Origin: Ancylomarina sp. 16SWW S1-10-2
Lineage (GTDB): Bacteria; Bacteroidota; Bacteroidia; Bacteroidales; Marinifilaceae
DNA length: 64,000 nt
Assembly (NCBI RefSeq): GCF_009669305.1
Contig: NZ_SADB01000011.1
Span: 145,689 to 209,688, forward strand
Reading direction: 5' to 3'
The notes beneath the pieces are model-generated. The model made no database searches. It worked only from the letters and a program-made list of their open reading frames with translations, and was not told the DNA's origin. Within the stretch, counting starts at the first letter, position 1; every line of letters begins with the position of its first letter. Positions 35,188 to 44,647 of the stretch are shown one piece after another. The position numbers were made by a program, and so were the translations under genes.

Positions 35188-37338
35188 TTAAGCTTTCGTT
35201 TCTTTAGCAATATGGCTAGCCTCACGAAGTAACTGTTCACTAACCTCTGCAATATTGTATATTAAAGCGAGTTTTTGACGCTCTACACCTTTTTCGCAGG
35301 AGTCGAGTCGGCTCGATAATTCATCCAAAAAACTATGCAATCCAATAGATGGATCACAAGCTTTATTCTCATTTAATGCTTTTACTGCTTTGAGCAAAAC
35401 CATTTCAATTTGATGAAACATATCCTGTTGTTCTTTACTAATATAGTTGGTCGTATCTTTATGAGCTCCCAATGCCGATAGATAAGAGAGTAAGGCATGA
35501 TTAAGATAAGTTAATGAGAACGCATGTTTCTGAAACTTTTGTTGCTTTTTAGGTTCCAACTTCATACTCTTCCATGCTAAAACTAAAGCATTATCCGCCA
35601 AATTTGCCTTATGTCGAGCTATACGATAATTTAAATCATCTGCTTGATGCTCCTGATATTCCGATAGAATCATGCTGAAATAAGTTACATTTTTATCCAA
35701 AGCTGATATCAACAATCCAGATAGGTGTTTTTGTTGCCAATCGGGCCATAAAAAACGAACAGCTGCAATAGCCAATAAAGCTCCTATTAATGTATCGATA
35801 ATTCGAGGTTCTAAAATAGCTAAACCTTTACCCGCTAATAGATTAAAGGCCGCAATTACAAAAATGGTAATAAAAATAACTGAAACCGCATAGTTCTTTC
35901 GCAACCAAACACAAAAAGCATAACCCGATACAAGCATCAAAACTGTCTGTCCGGCCATAGTTGGCATTATTTGGGCAATAAGCACGCCCACAAGTACACC
36001 TGTTAAGGTTCCTAATACTCTCTGAAATAAGCGCCTTCGGGTTTCACTATAGCTTGGCTGACACACAAATAAACTCGTAAGTAAAATCCATTCACCTTTA
36101 TCAATATTAAAACCAATCATAAGCATATAACCAACCAGAAAACAAGCGCTCAATCGAATCGCATAGCGCAAACGAGGATGCTTCCAACTTAACTGTTCTG
36201 TAAAACGTTCCCATAAAGATCGATGATCTCTGTCCACACGTGGAAGTAAGCCCGTTTCAACATTAAAATTCAAATTCTGTAGAGAAATATGTGACTGAGT
36301 TAAATTTTTCAACAAAAGAGACAAATTATTCGTTTCATGTTTAGATATCTGCCTCTTAACTTTATTTTTCAGGGCTGATATAGTCCATTTAAGTGCAACT
36401 GGATGTTGATAACTACTCCCTGTTAGCATGCTTTTTGAAAGCTGATGACAGGCTTGTGATAATTGCAATAAAAGCTGTCCTAATCCTTCCAGCATTTCAT
36501 GATTATCAGTATCCTCACTCAATAAATCGTAACGTTCGTGGCTCGAAGCAGCTCTTTCATGAAGACTCTGCAACAATAAAAATTGATGCAGATAGGGACT
36601 AAGCGGAGTCTGATCTTTCAAAGCATCAGCATAGGAATTCAAAACATTTTTACAACGTTCAAGGGAATTAATCACTTGAATATTTTGAAGAGATAATCGG
36701 TTAATTAATTTTTCCTGCACCTTAGCTTCACTGGGGAAAAGTTCCGATTTTTTTTTCATGTATAAAGATAAATCCTCGAATCCCTGAGCTAATTGTTCTT
36801 CCAACAAACGCCAAGGACGATAGGCAAGCAAGGATAAAGAAAGGATACCATAACACAAACCTCCTGCAGGTAATAAAAGAGGTTGCCAGTACCAAGGGAT
36901 ACTTGCATCTCCTCCTAGCATCGTGTAAATAGCCACCAATAAAGCCCCAAACGTAACACCTCTATATCGTTCTCCAAGTCCTCCCAATATAATAAAGGTA
37001 AGAGTAGAGCCAACTAATCCCACACTAAATAAAATAGGAAAAGGGCGTAATAGTTCTACAGATGCACTTGAAATGGCAAAACTGATAAGCGTAAGAATTA
37101 ATGCTTTTATTCTTCCTTTAGGATGATCATCGGTTTCCGATAAGCCTGCAGCCAAAGCTCCTAAGGCCAGAGTAACACCAAAAAACGGAAGGTTGAGGGC
37201 AACAAATGGAATCACCAAAACAGCCACAGCAATTGCAACCTTTAAGGCAAACAGACGGTTAGGGTAACGCCAAAATGTACTTACCCAAAACTCCTGCAAT
37301 TCTCTGACTTTCAAACTCTTTTTTATCACTAATCCCAT
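35188..37338 (-). CDS. YccS/FUSC-family membrane protein
   Basis: The 716-residue protein has two clusters of about six membrane helices (about 25-185 and 390-535), each followed by a long helical cytoplasmic domain. This is the YccS/YhfK layout with FUSC domains, related to aromatic-acid efflux AaeB. 'RRLFQRVLGTLTGVLVGVLIA' is the FUSC signature in the second half. The substrate is unknown. The ATG at 37338 is preferred over a TTG three codons upstream. Confidence 0.85.
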   Translation of the reverse strand: MGLVIKKSLKVRELQEFWVSTFWRYPNRLFALKVAIAVAVLVIPFVALNLPFFGVTLALGALAAGLSETDDHPKGRIKALILTLISFAISSASVELLRPFPILFSVGLVGSTLTFIILGGLGERYRGVTFGALLVAIYTMLGGDASIPWYWQPLLLPAGGLCYGILSLSLLAYRPWRLLEEQLAQGFEDLSLYMKKKSELFPSEAKVQEKLINRLSLQNIQVINSLERCKNVLNSYADALKDQTPLSPYLHQFLLLQSLHERAASSHERYDLLSEDTDNHEMLEGLGQLLLQLSQACHQLSKSMLTGSSYQHPVALKWTISALKNKVKRQISKHETNNLSLLLKNLTQSHISLQNLNFNVETGLLPRVDRDHRSLWERFTEQLSWKHPRLRYAIRLSACFLVGYMLMIGFNIDKGEWILLTSLFVCQPSYSETRRRLFQRVLGTLTGVLVGVLIAQIMPTMAGQTVLMLVSGYAFCVWLRKNYAVSVIFITIFVIAAFNLLAGKGLAILEPRIIDTLIGALLAIAAVRFLWPDWQQKHLSGLLISALDKNVTYFSMILSEYQEHQADDLNYRIARHKANLADNALVLAWKSMKLEPKKQQKFQKHAFSLTYLNHALLSYLSALGAHKDTTNYISKEQQDMFHQIEMVLLKAVKALNENKACDPSIGLHSFLDELSSRLDSCEKGVERQKLALIYNIAEVSEQLLREASHIAKETKA

Positions 37339-38003
37339 TTTAAACAATTAAATCTTAATAATGGCTCAAAGGTAACAGAACAAATCGAATACATTGGAAG
37401 GTCTAATCCAAATTATCACGACACATCTCAAAAGCAAGAAAATCAATAAGAGTAATCGGTAAAAACAAAACTCGATTATGCCAATTATAGAGATTTTGTA
37501 ATCTCCATGAATCCTTTCCTTAGCATCTTATTTAATAAACAAAAATGTATTAAACCAAAACAAACTAACATAAGCAAGGCAGCATTATTAACCTTTACAA
37601 ATAAATCATCTAAGATGATATGCTAAATATAATAATTGATTTTTTCGTAAGCCTGAAAAAATAGACTCCAAAACCGATGAGTAAGTATTAACAGATAATC
37701 TTAAAATATCAATTAAAGCGTACAAGAATAAAATTCTTTCACCCATTTTCATCTATTGCTTAACAAAACACAATTATCTATTTATCTAAATGAATACCAA
37801 CCATTTCCCTTTTGGTTAAATCAATGGATTTCCAAAATAAATTAAAGACTGATTCGTCTTTTAAATCCATATAAATAGCTTATTTTTATTACGTCTAAAT
37901 ACAAATTAAAGCAAGACAATGTATATTATCTCCAAAATAAATTGAGATATAAAACCATCTAATAAACGCTCACTTAGAGTAAATAGATTAACCAGATAAA
38001 AAA
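37339..38003. other. Non-coding region, 665 bp
   Basis: The gap between divergent genes is A+T-rich and holds no reading frame, hairpin or repeat that I can support. It must include the promoters of the FUSC gene and the acyl-CoA dehydrogenase gene. It is long for this genome section, so a small RNA is possible, but I see no specific sign of one. Confidence 0.5.
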
Positions 38004-39494
38004 ATGAACACCAACTTTTCTGAATACATTAAGGCTTTCGAAAAAACGCTAAAGTCTGCTTTTCACGATCGAGAAGACATCAACAAATTTAGTTCACAAC
38101 GAGGCTTACCTCCTTTAGCAATGAGAGAAGTCATGTCCACTAACCCTTTATCTGTAGCTATTCCCGAGAATTATGGAGGCAGAGGTGTTAAGGTTAAAGA
38201 ATGTTTAGGCATACTCGCTTCATCAGCATACGAATCGCTACCCTTATCGCTCACATTTGGAATAAACATAGGTCTTTTTTTAGAGCCTGTTGCTAAATAT
38301 GCCAATGAGATTGTGAAAAAGGATATTTTTCAACGCTTTTTAAACAAGCAAAATATGGGTGGCTTAATGATTACTGAGCCAGAATATGGAAGTGGCGCTC
38401 TAAATATGCAAACTTCTTATACCGAAGAAAATGACAAATTTCACATTAAAGGAACCAAGCATTGGCAAGGTTTAACAGGTTTGGCTGATTATTGGCTTAT
38501 TACATCGCGCCAACAAAATTCTGATGGAAGATTGGGACGAGATATTGATTTTTTTATTTGTGATGTGACCCAGAAAAACCAAAAAGTTGTTGTTGAAGAA
38601 TACTATGACAATCTTGGCTTGTACATGATTCCTTACGGTAAAAATAAATTGGATTTACAAATTCCTAAAAACTTCAAATTGGAACCAGAAACCACTGGAA
38701 TTAAAATGATGCTTGATATTCTACACCGAAGTAGAATGCAATTTCCAGGAATGGGACTCGGTTTTGTTAAAAGAATGATGGATGAAGCTCTTGATCAATG
38801 CAAAAATAGAATCGTTGCTGGTAAAAGTTTAATTTCTTACGATCAAGTCCAATTTCAGATCTCTAAAATTCAAAGTGCTTTTACAATTTGTTCTGCCTTT
38901 TGTTCAAGAAGTAGCGAGAAAAGTGGCATTGAAAATAATTTAGCCAATGACGGTATTGAGGCAAATAGCGTAAAAACAATAGTTACTGACTTAATGCAAG
39001 AAGCCGCCCAAACACTCGTGCAGTTATCTGGTGCAAAAGGATATCGCCTCAGCCATATAGGTGGTAGAGGTATTGTTGATAGTCGCCCTTTCCAAATTTT
39101 TGAAGGAGCCAATGAAATGCTCTACACTCAAATTTCGGAAATGGTTATTAAAATAATGAAAAGGAAAAAAGCATTTAACTTATTCCAATTTCTAAAGGAT
39201 TTTGATCTTACTAGTAAAGCATCGGAATATCTAAAAAAACAAACTGACTTTTCTTTAAATACAGAACTACCTCAACGAAAATTAGTTGATTTAGGTCGAG
39301 CAATTTCTCGAGTTGTTTCGGCAGGACTTGTTATTGATTTGGGTGAAAAAGGCTTCCGAAAAGATCTAATCGATAATTGTTTAGATTCATTGCAACAAGA
39401 TATTAGTAATATGATTTTCTCTTATCACAACAATACTAAAATTAACAGTATTCCCGATTACCAAGATGGAAGTTCTTGGCTAGAATTTTCTTAA
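38004..39494 (+). CDS. Acyl-CoA dehydrogenase family protein
   Basis: The 496-residue flavoenzyme has the ACAD order: an N-terminal helical domain, a middle beta domain with 'MITEPEYGSGALNMQTS' and 'IKGTKHWQGLTGLADYW' (FAD contacts), and a C-terminal helical domain with 'RSRMQFPGMGLGFVKRMMDEA' and 'QIFEGANEMLYTQISEMV'. The Glu in 'FEGANEM' is the likely catalytic base. An extra C-terminal tail of about 90 residues follows. No other beta-oxidation gene is near, so the substrate is open. Confidence 0.87.
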   Translation: MNTNFSEYIKAFEKTLKSAFHDREDINKFSSQRGLPPLAMREVMSTNPLSVAIPENYGGRGVKVKECLGILASSAYESLPLSLTFGINIGLFLEPVAKYANEIVKKDIFQRFLNKQNMGGLMITEPEYGSGALNMQTSYTEENDKFHIKGTKHWQGLTGLADYWLITSRQQNSDGRLGRDIDFFICDVTQKNQKVVVEEYYDNLGLYMIPYGKNKLDLQIPKNFKLEPETTGIKMMLDILHRSRMQFPGMGLGFVKRMMDEALDQCKNRIVAGKSLISYDQVQFQISKIQSAFTICSAFCSRSSEKSGIENNLANDGIEANSVKTIVTDLMQEAAQTLVQLSGAKGYRLSHIGGRGIVDSRPFQIFEGANEMLYTQISEMVIKIMKRKKAFNLFQFLKDFDLTSKASEYLKKQTDFSLNTELPQRKLVDLGRAISRVVSAGLVIDLGEKGFRKDLIDNCLDSLQQDISNMIFSYHNNTKINSIPDYQDGSSWLEFS

Positions 39495-39521
39495 TATCAG
39501 ACAACTAAAATAATAACAAGA

Positions 39522-39559
39522 GGTCGTTTAGAATTTAATTCTAAACGGCCTTTTTTTTT
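39522..39559 (+). terminator. Terminator of the acyl-CoA dehydrogenase gene
   Basis: A 13-bp stem (39522-39534 with 39538-39550, one G-T pair) has a 3-nt loop and nine T's after it. Confidence 0.92.
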
Positions 39560-39628
39560 AGTCCGTTACTCTTCCAACCTGATCTATTTTTTCATCAAGC
39601 TACAATTCAAATTTACTCAAACAGCTAA

Positions 39629-39694
39629 TTCGTAGATAAAAATCCCTCATTCGTTGATTCCTTTTTAGAATAGAAACAAAATCTCATTCCTTAG
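39629..39694 (+). promoter_or_regulatory. LytTR-type operator/promoter A (DUF1566 operon)
   Basis: Direct repeats TTCGTAGAT (39629-39637) and TTCGTTGAT (39650-39658) start 21 bp apart. A -7-like TTCCTTAG starts at 39687, 37 bp after the second repeat starts. The identical geometry occurs at three further promoters in the next 7 kb. The ATG of the lipoprotein is 31 bp after the element. Confidence 0.8.
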
Positions 39695-39724
39695 CATCAA
39701 ATTAATAAACGAAAACTTAAGCAT

Positions 39725-41086
39725 ATGAAACTAAAGTGGATTTTTATAAGCATATTAGCATTGGTAGTTGGCACTTCAGCATGTAGTGACGATGATGATT
39801 CAATAACTGATGGAGAAACGACGAGTGAAAACCTCCCAAATATCACTGGTTATCCTATTGTTGGAACAAATCAAACTACAGCTTTCAACAACACAACAAA
39901 TATTTCAACTCCGAGTGATGGAGATTATTTTTATGGTCAAAATGCCAATTACCAGGGTAACACACCTCAATATGTCGACAATGGAGATGGAACTGTAACA
40001 GATATGGTAACAGGACTAATGTGGCAAAACACACTCGATCATAATGGTGATGGAGACATCAATTACGATGATAAATTATCTTATTCTGATATATTAGCTC
40101 TTGCTAGTGAAGTAACTACTGGAGATTATACTGATTGGCGTGTACCTACAATAAAAGAACAATACTCTTTAATGATGTTCAGTGGTCGCGACATTAGTGG
40201 CTACGAAGGAACTTCGACCGAAGATTTAATACCTTTTATTAATACCGATTTTTTCGGATATAATTATGGTGACCTCGATGCAGGTGAACGCTTAATCGAT
40301 GTGCAATGTGCCTCAACAAATCTATCGGTAGGTAGTGATATCGAAATGGTTTTTGGAGTCAATTTTGCTGACGGACGCATAAAAGGTTACGGAACTACAA
40401 TGATGGGACAAGACAAAGTATTTAATTACTTAATGGTTCGTGGAAACACAAGTTATGGTGAAAATAATTTTTCAGACAATAGCGACGGCACCATTACCGA
40501 TGCAGCAACAGAATTAATGTGGATGCAAGATGACAGTGGTGAAGGTATGAATTGGCAAGAAGCTCTTACTTATGCCGAGAATTTCGAATTTGCTGGAAAA
40601 TCAGACTGGCGTTTACCAAGTGCAAAAGAATTGCAAAGTATCGTAGATTATTCTCGTTCTCCACAAACAACTAGTTCTGCTGCTATCGATCCTCTTTTTA
40701 ACTGCACACCAATAACAAACGAAGCTGGAGAGGTTGATTATCCTTTTTACTGGACAGGAACCACACACGCAACTTTGGGTGATGATAATAATGGTGGTTG
40801 GGGAGCCTATGTTGCTTTCGGTCGTGCCATGGGTAACGAGTCTATGCCTGCAGGACCTCCAGCAGGAGATGGAATAAATCCACCAACTGGAGATGGACAA
40901 GGACCTCCTCCTGCAGATGGTAACGATTCATCTTCCGAAACAATTAACTGGACAGATGTTCACGGTGCTGGTGCTCAGCGAAGCGATCCAAAATCTGGTG
41001 ATCCAAGCGAATTTTCAGAAGGTCACGGACCTCAAGGCGATGCAGTACGTATTTACAACTTTGTACGACTTGTCCGCAATAATTAA
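39725..41086 (+). CDS. DUF1566 (Lcl-type) lipoprotein with an EF-hand-like loop
   Basis: The 453-residue protein has a lipobox (TSAC, Cys20) followed by an acidic Asp run. It has two DUF1566 domains, the first with 'GLMWQNTLD' and 'DWRVPTIKEQY', the second with 'ELMWMQDDSGEGMNWQEAL' and 'DWRLPSAKELQSIV'. The loop DHNGDGDINYDD (105-116) matches an EF-hand/dockerin Ca2+ loop. A Gly/Pro-rich insert (about 374-400) interrupts the second domain. The function of the fold in such lipoproteins is unknown. It heads an operon with the small gene at 41126. Confidence 0.85.
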   Translation: MKLKWIFISILALVVGTSACSDDDDSITDGETTSENLPNITGYPIVGTNQTTAFNNTTNISTPSDGDYFYGQNANYQGNTPQYVDNGDGTVTDMVTGLMWQNTLDHNGDGDINYDDKLSYSDILALASEVTTGDYTDWRVPTIKEQYSLMMFSGRDISGYEGTSTEDLIPFINTDFFGYNYGDLDAGERLIDVQCASTNLSVGSDIEMVFGVNFADGRIKGYGTTMMGQDKVFNYLMVRGNTSYGENNFSDNSDGTITDAATELMWMQDDSGEGMNWQEALTYAENFEFAGKSDWRLPSAKELQSIVDYSRSPQTTSSAAIDPLFNCTPITNEAGEVDYPFYWTGTTHATLGDDNNGGWGAYVAFGRAMGNESMPAGPPAGDGINPPTGDGQGPPPADGNDSSSETINWTDVHGAGAQRSDPKSGDPSEFSEGHGPQGDAVRIYNFVRLVRNN

Positions 41087-41125
41087 TAAAAAAATAGGAA
41101 TACTCACAAATAAAATCACATAGTT

Positions 41126-41506
41126 ATGAAAATCAATTTCAAAAAAACGATATCATTAATAATCATTTCAGCATCGATCATGATAGCCGGAAACTTTGCC
41201 CAAGCACAACAAGGAGGACAACAAGGACCTCCTCCAGTTCCTACTACTGCAGAAATACAGGATATGGTGAATGACATAACCGAAACACTTGATTTAACGG
41301 ACGAAAAAAGTGATGAACTGTTAGGTCTGTATAAATCTCATATCAAAGAAGTAAAATCATTGATGAAATCAAGACCTAAAAGAGAAAAGATGGAATCATT
41401 AGAATCGGAATTTGAAAAGGATGTTGAAGCAATTTTAACAAGCGATCAACAAAAACTTTATAAAGCTTACGTGAAAAAACAAAAAAGTTCAAGAAAAAAA
41501 CGCTAG
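41126..41506 (+). CDS. Small exported Spy/CpxP-like helical protein
   Basis: The 126-residue protein has a signal peptide (1-27, ending AQAQ), a Gly/Gln/Pro stretch (QQGGQQGPPPVP) and a charged helical body (about 45-126). 'DLTDEKSDELLGLYKSH' and 'ILTSDQQKLYKAYVKKQ' are like the LTxxQ-type helices of Spy/CpxP. A periplasmic chaperone or sensor role is possible but unproven. It lies 39 bp after the DUF1566 gene and ends in a terminator. Confidence 0.65.
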   Translation: MKINFKKTISLIIISASIMIAGNFAQAQQGGQQGPPPVPTTAEIQDMVNDITETLDLTDEKSDELLGLYKSHIKEVKSLMKSRPKREKMESLESEFEKDVEAILTSDQQKLYKAYVKKQKSSRKKR

Positions 41507-41530
41507 AACTTCTCCTTACACTAAACTACA

Positions 41531-41570
41531 AAAACCAGAACTTCCATCAATTGGATATTCTGGTTTTTTA
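41531..41570 (+). terminator. Terminator of the DUF1566 operon
   Basis: AAAACCAGAA (41531-41540) pairs with TTCTGGTTTT (41558-41567), followed by more T's. It separates unit 1 from the ferredoxin operon. Confidence 0.8.
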
Positions 41571-41639
41571 TACCTACAGACAACTGGGAAACAATTACTT
41601 AGACGAATAATCTTCCCTCCTGCAACTAAAAATCCCCCT

Positions 41640-41705
41640 TTTGTTGATAAAATTTGCCAGTTTATTGATTCATCTTCCCCAAAACCATAAAATTTCGTTC
41701 CTTTA
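41640..41705 (+). promoter_or_regulatory. LytTR-type operator/promoter B (ferredoxin operon)
   Basis: Repeats TTTGTTGAT (41640-41648) and TTTATTGAT (41661-41669) are 21 bp apart. A -7-like TTCCTTTA starts at 41698, again 37 bp after the second repeat starts. The ATG follows at 41743. Confidence 0.75.
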
Positions 41706-41742
41706 CTATTATCAATTTACATCGTAACAAAAAGAGAAAGTT

Positions 41743-41958
41743 ATGTCAATAGAAAGTATAGATGGATGTATCGGTTGCGGAATTTGTGTTAAAACATGTC
41801 CAACAGACGTTATTCGTATGGATCCGGTAACAAATAAAGCCATTATTAAATATCCTGCTGATTGTCAGATCTGCCATTTATGCAGAATGTATTGCCCCGT
41901 AGATGCCATTACAATTTCTCCGGAAAAATCGATACCAGTAATAGTTTCATGGGGATGA
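41743..41958 (+). CDS. Two-cluster 4Fe-4S ferredoxin
   Basis: The 71-residue protein has two complete cluster motifs: Cys9, Cys12, Cys15 with Cys19, and Cys41, Cys44, Cys47 with Cys51. The sequence around them, 'GCIGCGICVKTCPTDVI' and 'CQICHLCRMYCPVDAI', resembles the cluster domain of AprB-like electron-transfer subunits. There is no signal peptide, so it is probably cytoplasmic. It overlaps the next gene by ATGA, indicating translational coupling. Confidence 0.9.
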   Translation: MSIESIDGCIGCGICVKTCPTDVIRMDPVTNKAIIKYPADCQICHLCRMYCPVDAITISPEKSIPVIVSWG

Positions 41959-42605
41959 TTATGGAAAATCGAATTAGACTATATAACGGTATAGCTGCAG
42001 CAGCTATATTTTTAGGATTACCAATTTTATTTTTTGTCTTGGGAGATTTCCCCGAAAGAAGTATTCTTAAGAATGGACTTTCACTGCTTACCATCATTGC
42101 CTTTTGCATGATGTTAGCCCAATTCTATTTGGCTCGCAGCAACAAGAATATTCTAAAGGCTCATAAAATGGGTAAAATTGTTAAATACCATAAATTTATT
42201 GGTTATACATTTATCGCCATCCTGTTTTTTCATCCATTTTTAATTATGCTACCAAGATATTTTGAAGCTGGAGTAGATCCAATAGATGCCTTTACTACCA
42301 TCATAACAACATTTGATAGCACTGGCGTGATATTAGGAATAATTGCTTGGTGTTTAATGCTAGTGATAGGAATAAGTTCATTAATAAGAAACAATATGGG
42401 GATGACTTACAAAACTTGGAGAGTTTTTCATGGCATTTTATCCATAGCTTTTCTGGTTATTGCTTCCTGGCATGTTATTGATTTGGGAAGACACATCAAC
42501 TCTAGCATGACAATATACATCATCATTTTAGCGGGAATTGGCATATTATTACTCTTGAAAACCTACTTTATAAAATCATCAAAACCATCGGGAGAAACCA
42601 AATGA
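41955..42605 (+). CDS. Ferric-reductase-like transmembrane cytochrome
   Basis: The 216-residue protein has six membrane helices. Two helices each carry a pair of His residues 14 apart, in 'YHKFIGYTFIAILFFH' and 'FHGILSIAFLVIASWH'. This is the bis-His two-haem pattern of the ferric reductase/NOX-type domain. It lacks the FAD/NAD domain, so electrons must come from a partner, plausibly the ferredoxin or a quinol. The ATG at 41955 overlaps the ferredoxin stop (ATGA); other ATGs lie at 41949 and 41961. The end overlaps the flavoprotein gene, also by ATGA. Confidence 0.8.
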   Translation: MIMENRIRLYNGIAAAAIFLGLPILFFVLGDFPERSILKNGLSLLTIIAFCMMLAQFYLARSNKNILKAHKMGKIVKYHKFIGYTFIAILFFHPFLIMLPRYFEAGVDPIDAFTTIITTFDSTGVILGIIAWCLMLVIGISSLIRNNMGMTYKTWRVFHGILSIAFLVIASWHVIDLGRHINSSMTIYIIILAGIGILLLLKTYFIKSSKPSGETK

Positions 42606-44404
42606 GTAAGATAAATAACTCAAACGAAATGAGCCGTCGCAAATTCATGGGATTAGCAGGCGGAGCATTAGGAATGGCAGCAATCGCTTCAATGGGAGTT
42701 GCTGGTTGGGCTGCCAATAAACTTGAAATTGATCCAGAAGCTTTAGAATACCTTGAAAACGAAACAGATGTTTTGATTATTGGAGGTGGAATGGCTGGTT
42801 TATTTGCGGCCGTAAAAGCTCACGATGCTGGAGCAAAAACCTTGATGGTATCCAAAGGACGATTAGGTTCATCAGGAGAAACACCTTTTGCAAAAGGCAT
42901 ATTTGCTTACGATCCTAGCACTACAGAAATGAGCCTCGACGAATTTACCGATGGCGTTTCTCGTTCTGCAATAGGAACCAATAATCCTATTTACACACGC
43001 CAAATGGCCGAACATTCGCTCGATAGAGTAAACGAATTGAGGGAGTGGGGATTTTTTGACTCTGCATTGTACAACAAATCATTCAGCAAGCCAATAGAAG
43101 AAAGAAATATCGATTTGCTAGAACGCATTGTTATTACTAATTTAATTAAAGAAAACGGCAAAATTTGCGGTGCTGCGGGTTTTAGCCTCGATGAAGAAAA
43201 GGTTTATATTTTTAAAGCCAAAAGTGTTGTATTATGTACCGGTGCTGGAGGTTTTAAACCTAATGGTTTTCCCATTTGTGATTTGACTCACGACGGAACC
43301 ATTATGGCTTACAATATTGGAGCCAAAGTAACAGGTAAGGAATGGAACGATGGTCATCCGGGACAAGCAACAAATTCTGCAGCCTGTTTTGACGGCTGGC
43401 ACGGTATGTTTGAACGCGTACCATCGGTTGAAAGCGTTGGGATTCGTCACGATTTAGGTGTTGACCTAAACTACATGGCTTACACAAATGGAAATCCTGT
43501 GCAAATGGGACCTCCTGGTGCTAGTGAAAGTAAAAAAGTTGTTGGTGGCCCTTACGTACCTGCAGAATTTAGCCAAAGAGGACCTGATAAACACGATGAT
43601 GGTCCTAAGGATGGTCCTAAAGATGGAAAACATCCACGCGGTGGCAAACCTGGTGAAGGTGGTAAAGATGGCGAAGCTGGATCTCCTCCGGGAATGGGTG
43701 GAGTCAGTGTAGGTGGATCTTCAGCAGGAATGGCTATACACAAATCAGAAGGCCTTGTTCCCATCAACGATAAATGTGAATCGACCATTCCAGGCTTATT
43801 TGCGGCTGGTGATGCTTTGGGTTCATATATGGCTGGAGCTATTTACACTCAAATTGGATCGTCTTTAGCTGGATCTGCCGTTCAGGGAGGAATAGCTGGT
43901 AAAGCTGCTGCCGAATATTCTGCAGATAAAAAGATACCTAATATTTCTAAAACTAAAATCAAGGAAATAAAAGAGGAAATGCTTGCTCCTTTGCATCGTA
44001 CAGAAGGCTACAGTCCTGCTTGGGTAACGCAAACACTACAAGGAATCATGATTCCTAACTTTATTATTTATATTAAAAAGGAAGGACTCCTAAAAGCAGC
44101 ATTAGCGTATATCGAAGAATTAAGAGACCATCATATTCCAATGCTTAAAGCCGCAGATTTACATGAACTTAGGTTAGCACACGAGACGGTGAATATGATT
44201 ACCACTGCTGAAATGAAACTAAAAGCATCCATTTTGAGAACAGAAAGTCGTTGCAGCCATTATCGTTTAGACTATCCTGAAACAGATAAAGAAAACTGGC
44301 AAGCATGGATCAATATTTTTAAAGGTGAAGATGGACGTATGAAATTTGAAAAACAAGCTTTTGATAGCTGGCCTGCATCAGGTAAACCTCTTGAATATAT
44401 CTAA
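42602..44404 (+). CDS. Tat-exported FAD-dependent oxidoreductase (fumarate-reductase/AprA-like)
   Basis: The 600-residue protein has a twin-Arg signal, 'SRRKFMGLAGG' with Arg12-Arg13. The FAD-binding GGGMAG lies at 61-66 after 'DVLI', 'VLCTGAGGFK' follows, and 'IPGLFAAGDALGSYMAGA' forms the second FAD contact. This is the fold of succinate/fumarate, APS and urocanate reductase flavoproteins, with a helical C-terminal domain as in SdhA/AprA. A hydrophilic Gly/Lys/Pro-rich insert (about 325-365) interrupts it. No haem c or FMN domain is fused. The substrate is unknown; it is the last gene of the ferredoxin operon. Confidence 0.82.
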   Translation: MSKINNSNEMSRRKFMGLAGGALGMAAIASMGVAGWAANKLEIDPEALEYLENETDVLIIGGGMAGLFAAVKAHDAGAKTLMVSKGRLGSSGETPFAKGIFAYDPSTTEMSLDEFTDGVSRSAIGTNNPIYTRQMAEHSLDRVNELREWGFFDSALYNKSFSKPIEERNIDLLERIVITNLIKENGKICGAAGFSLDEEKVYIFKAKSVVLCTGAGGFKPNGFPICDLTHDGTIMAYNIGAKVTGKEWNDGHPGQATNSAACFDGWHGMFERVPSVESVGIRHDLGVDLNYMAYTNGNPVQMGPPGASESKKVVGGPYVPAEFSQRGPDKHDDGPKDGPKDGKHPRGGKPGEGGKDGEAGSPPGMGGVSVGGSSAGMAIHKSEGLVPINDKCESTIPGLFAAGDALGSYMAGAIYTQIGSSLAGSAVQGGIAGKAAAEYSADKKIPNISKTKIKEIKEEMLAPLHRTEGYSPAWVTQTLQGIMIPNFIIYIKKEGLLKAALAYIEELRDHHIPMLKAADLHELRLAHETVNMITTAEMKLKASILRTESRCSHYRLDYPETDKENWQAWINIFKGEDGRMKFEKQAFDSWPASGKPLEYI

Positions 44405-44437
44405 AATATAAGTGGTTAATTATATTTAAACGCCTAA

Positions 44438-44480
44438 AATCTCTACTCCTACTCTTACAGCGGGAATAGAGATTTTTTTT
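44438..44480 (+). terminator. Terminator of the ferredoxin operon
   Basis: AATCTCTA (44438-44445) pairs with TAGAGATT (44467-44474), followed by a run of T's. The apical part is less regular. Confidence 0.65.
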
Positions 44481-44517
44481 AGCTTTAAAAAATTACAAAA
44501 GCCAAGTTTATGCTTTA

Positions 44518-44583
44518 TTCGTTGATAAAATCGCACTAACCGTTGAATATATTTCAATCTTTACAATCTATTTGCTTCCTTTA
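44518..44583 (+). promoter_or_regulatory. LytTR-type operator/promoter C (lytS-lytR operon, autoregulatory)
   Basis: Repeats TTCGTTGAT (44518-44526) and ACCGTTGAA (44539-44547) are 21 bp apart; the -7-like TTCCTTTA starts at 44576, 37 bp after the second repeat starts. It sits before the kinase/regulator pair, implying autoregulation. Confidence 0.75.
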
Positions 44584-44647
44584 TTACACTAAATTCAACA
44601 AAAAGAATACTTATACGACATATCTTTACAAAACAAGCCAACATAAC

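Noticed and set aside
37339-38003. Structured RNA or riboswitch in the 665-bp gap
   Set aside because: I found no strong hairpin, terminator or recognisable aptamer core there; length alone is not evidence.
43552-43788. Antisense frame over the flavoprotein insert
   Set aside because: It is the complement of the Gly/Pro-rich insert and shows only Pro/Ser/Gly low complexity; it is a shadow of the real gene.
44543-44647. N-terminal extension of the LytS kinase
   Set aside because: The extension would overlap the second operator repeat and the promoter element; the membrane helices fit a start at 44648.
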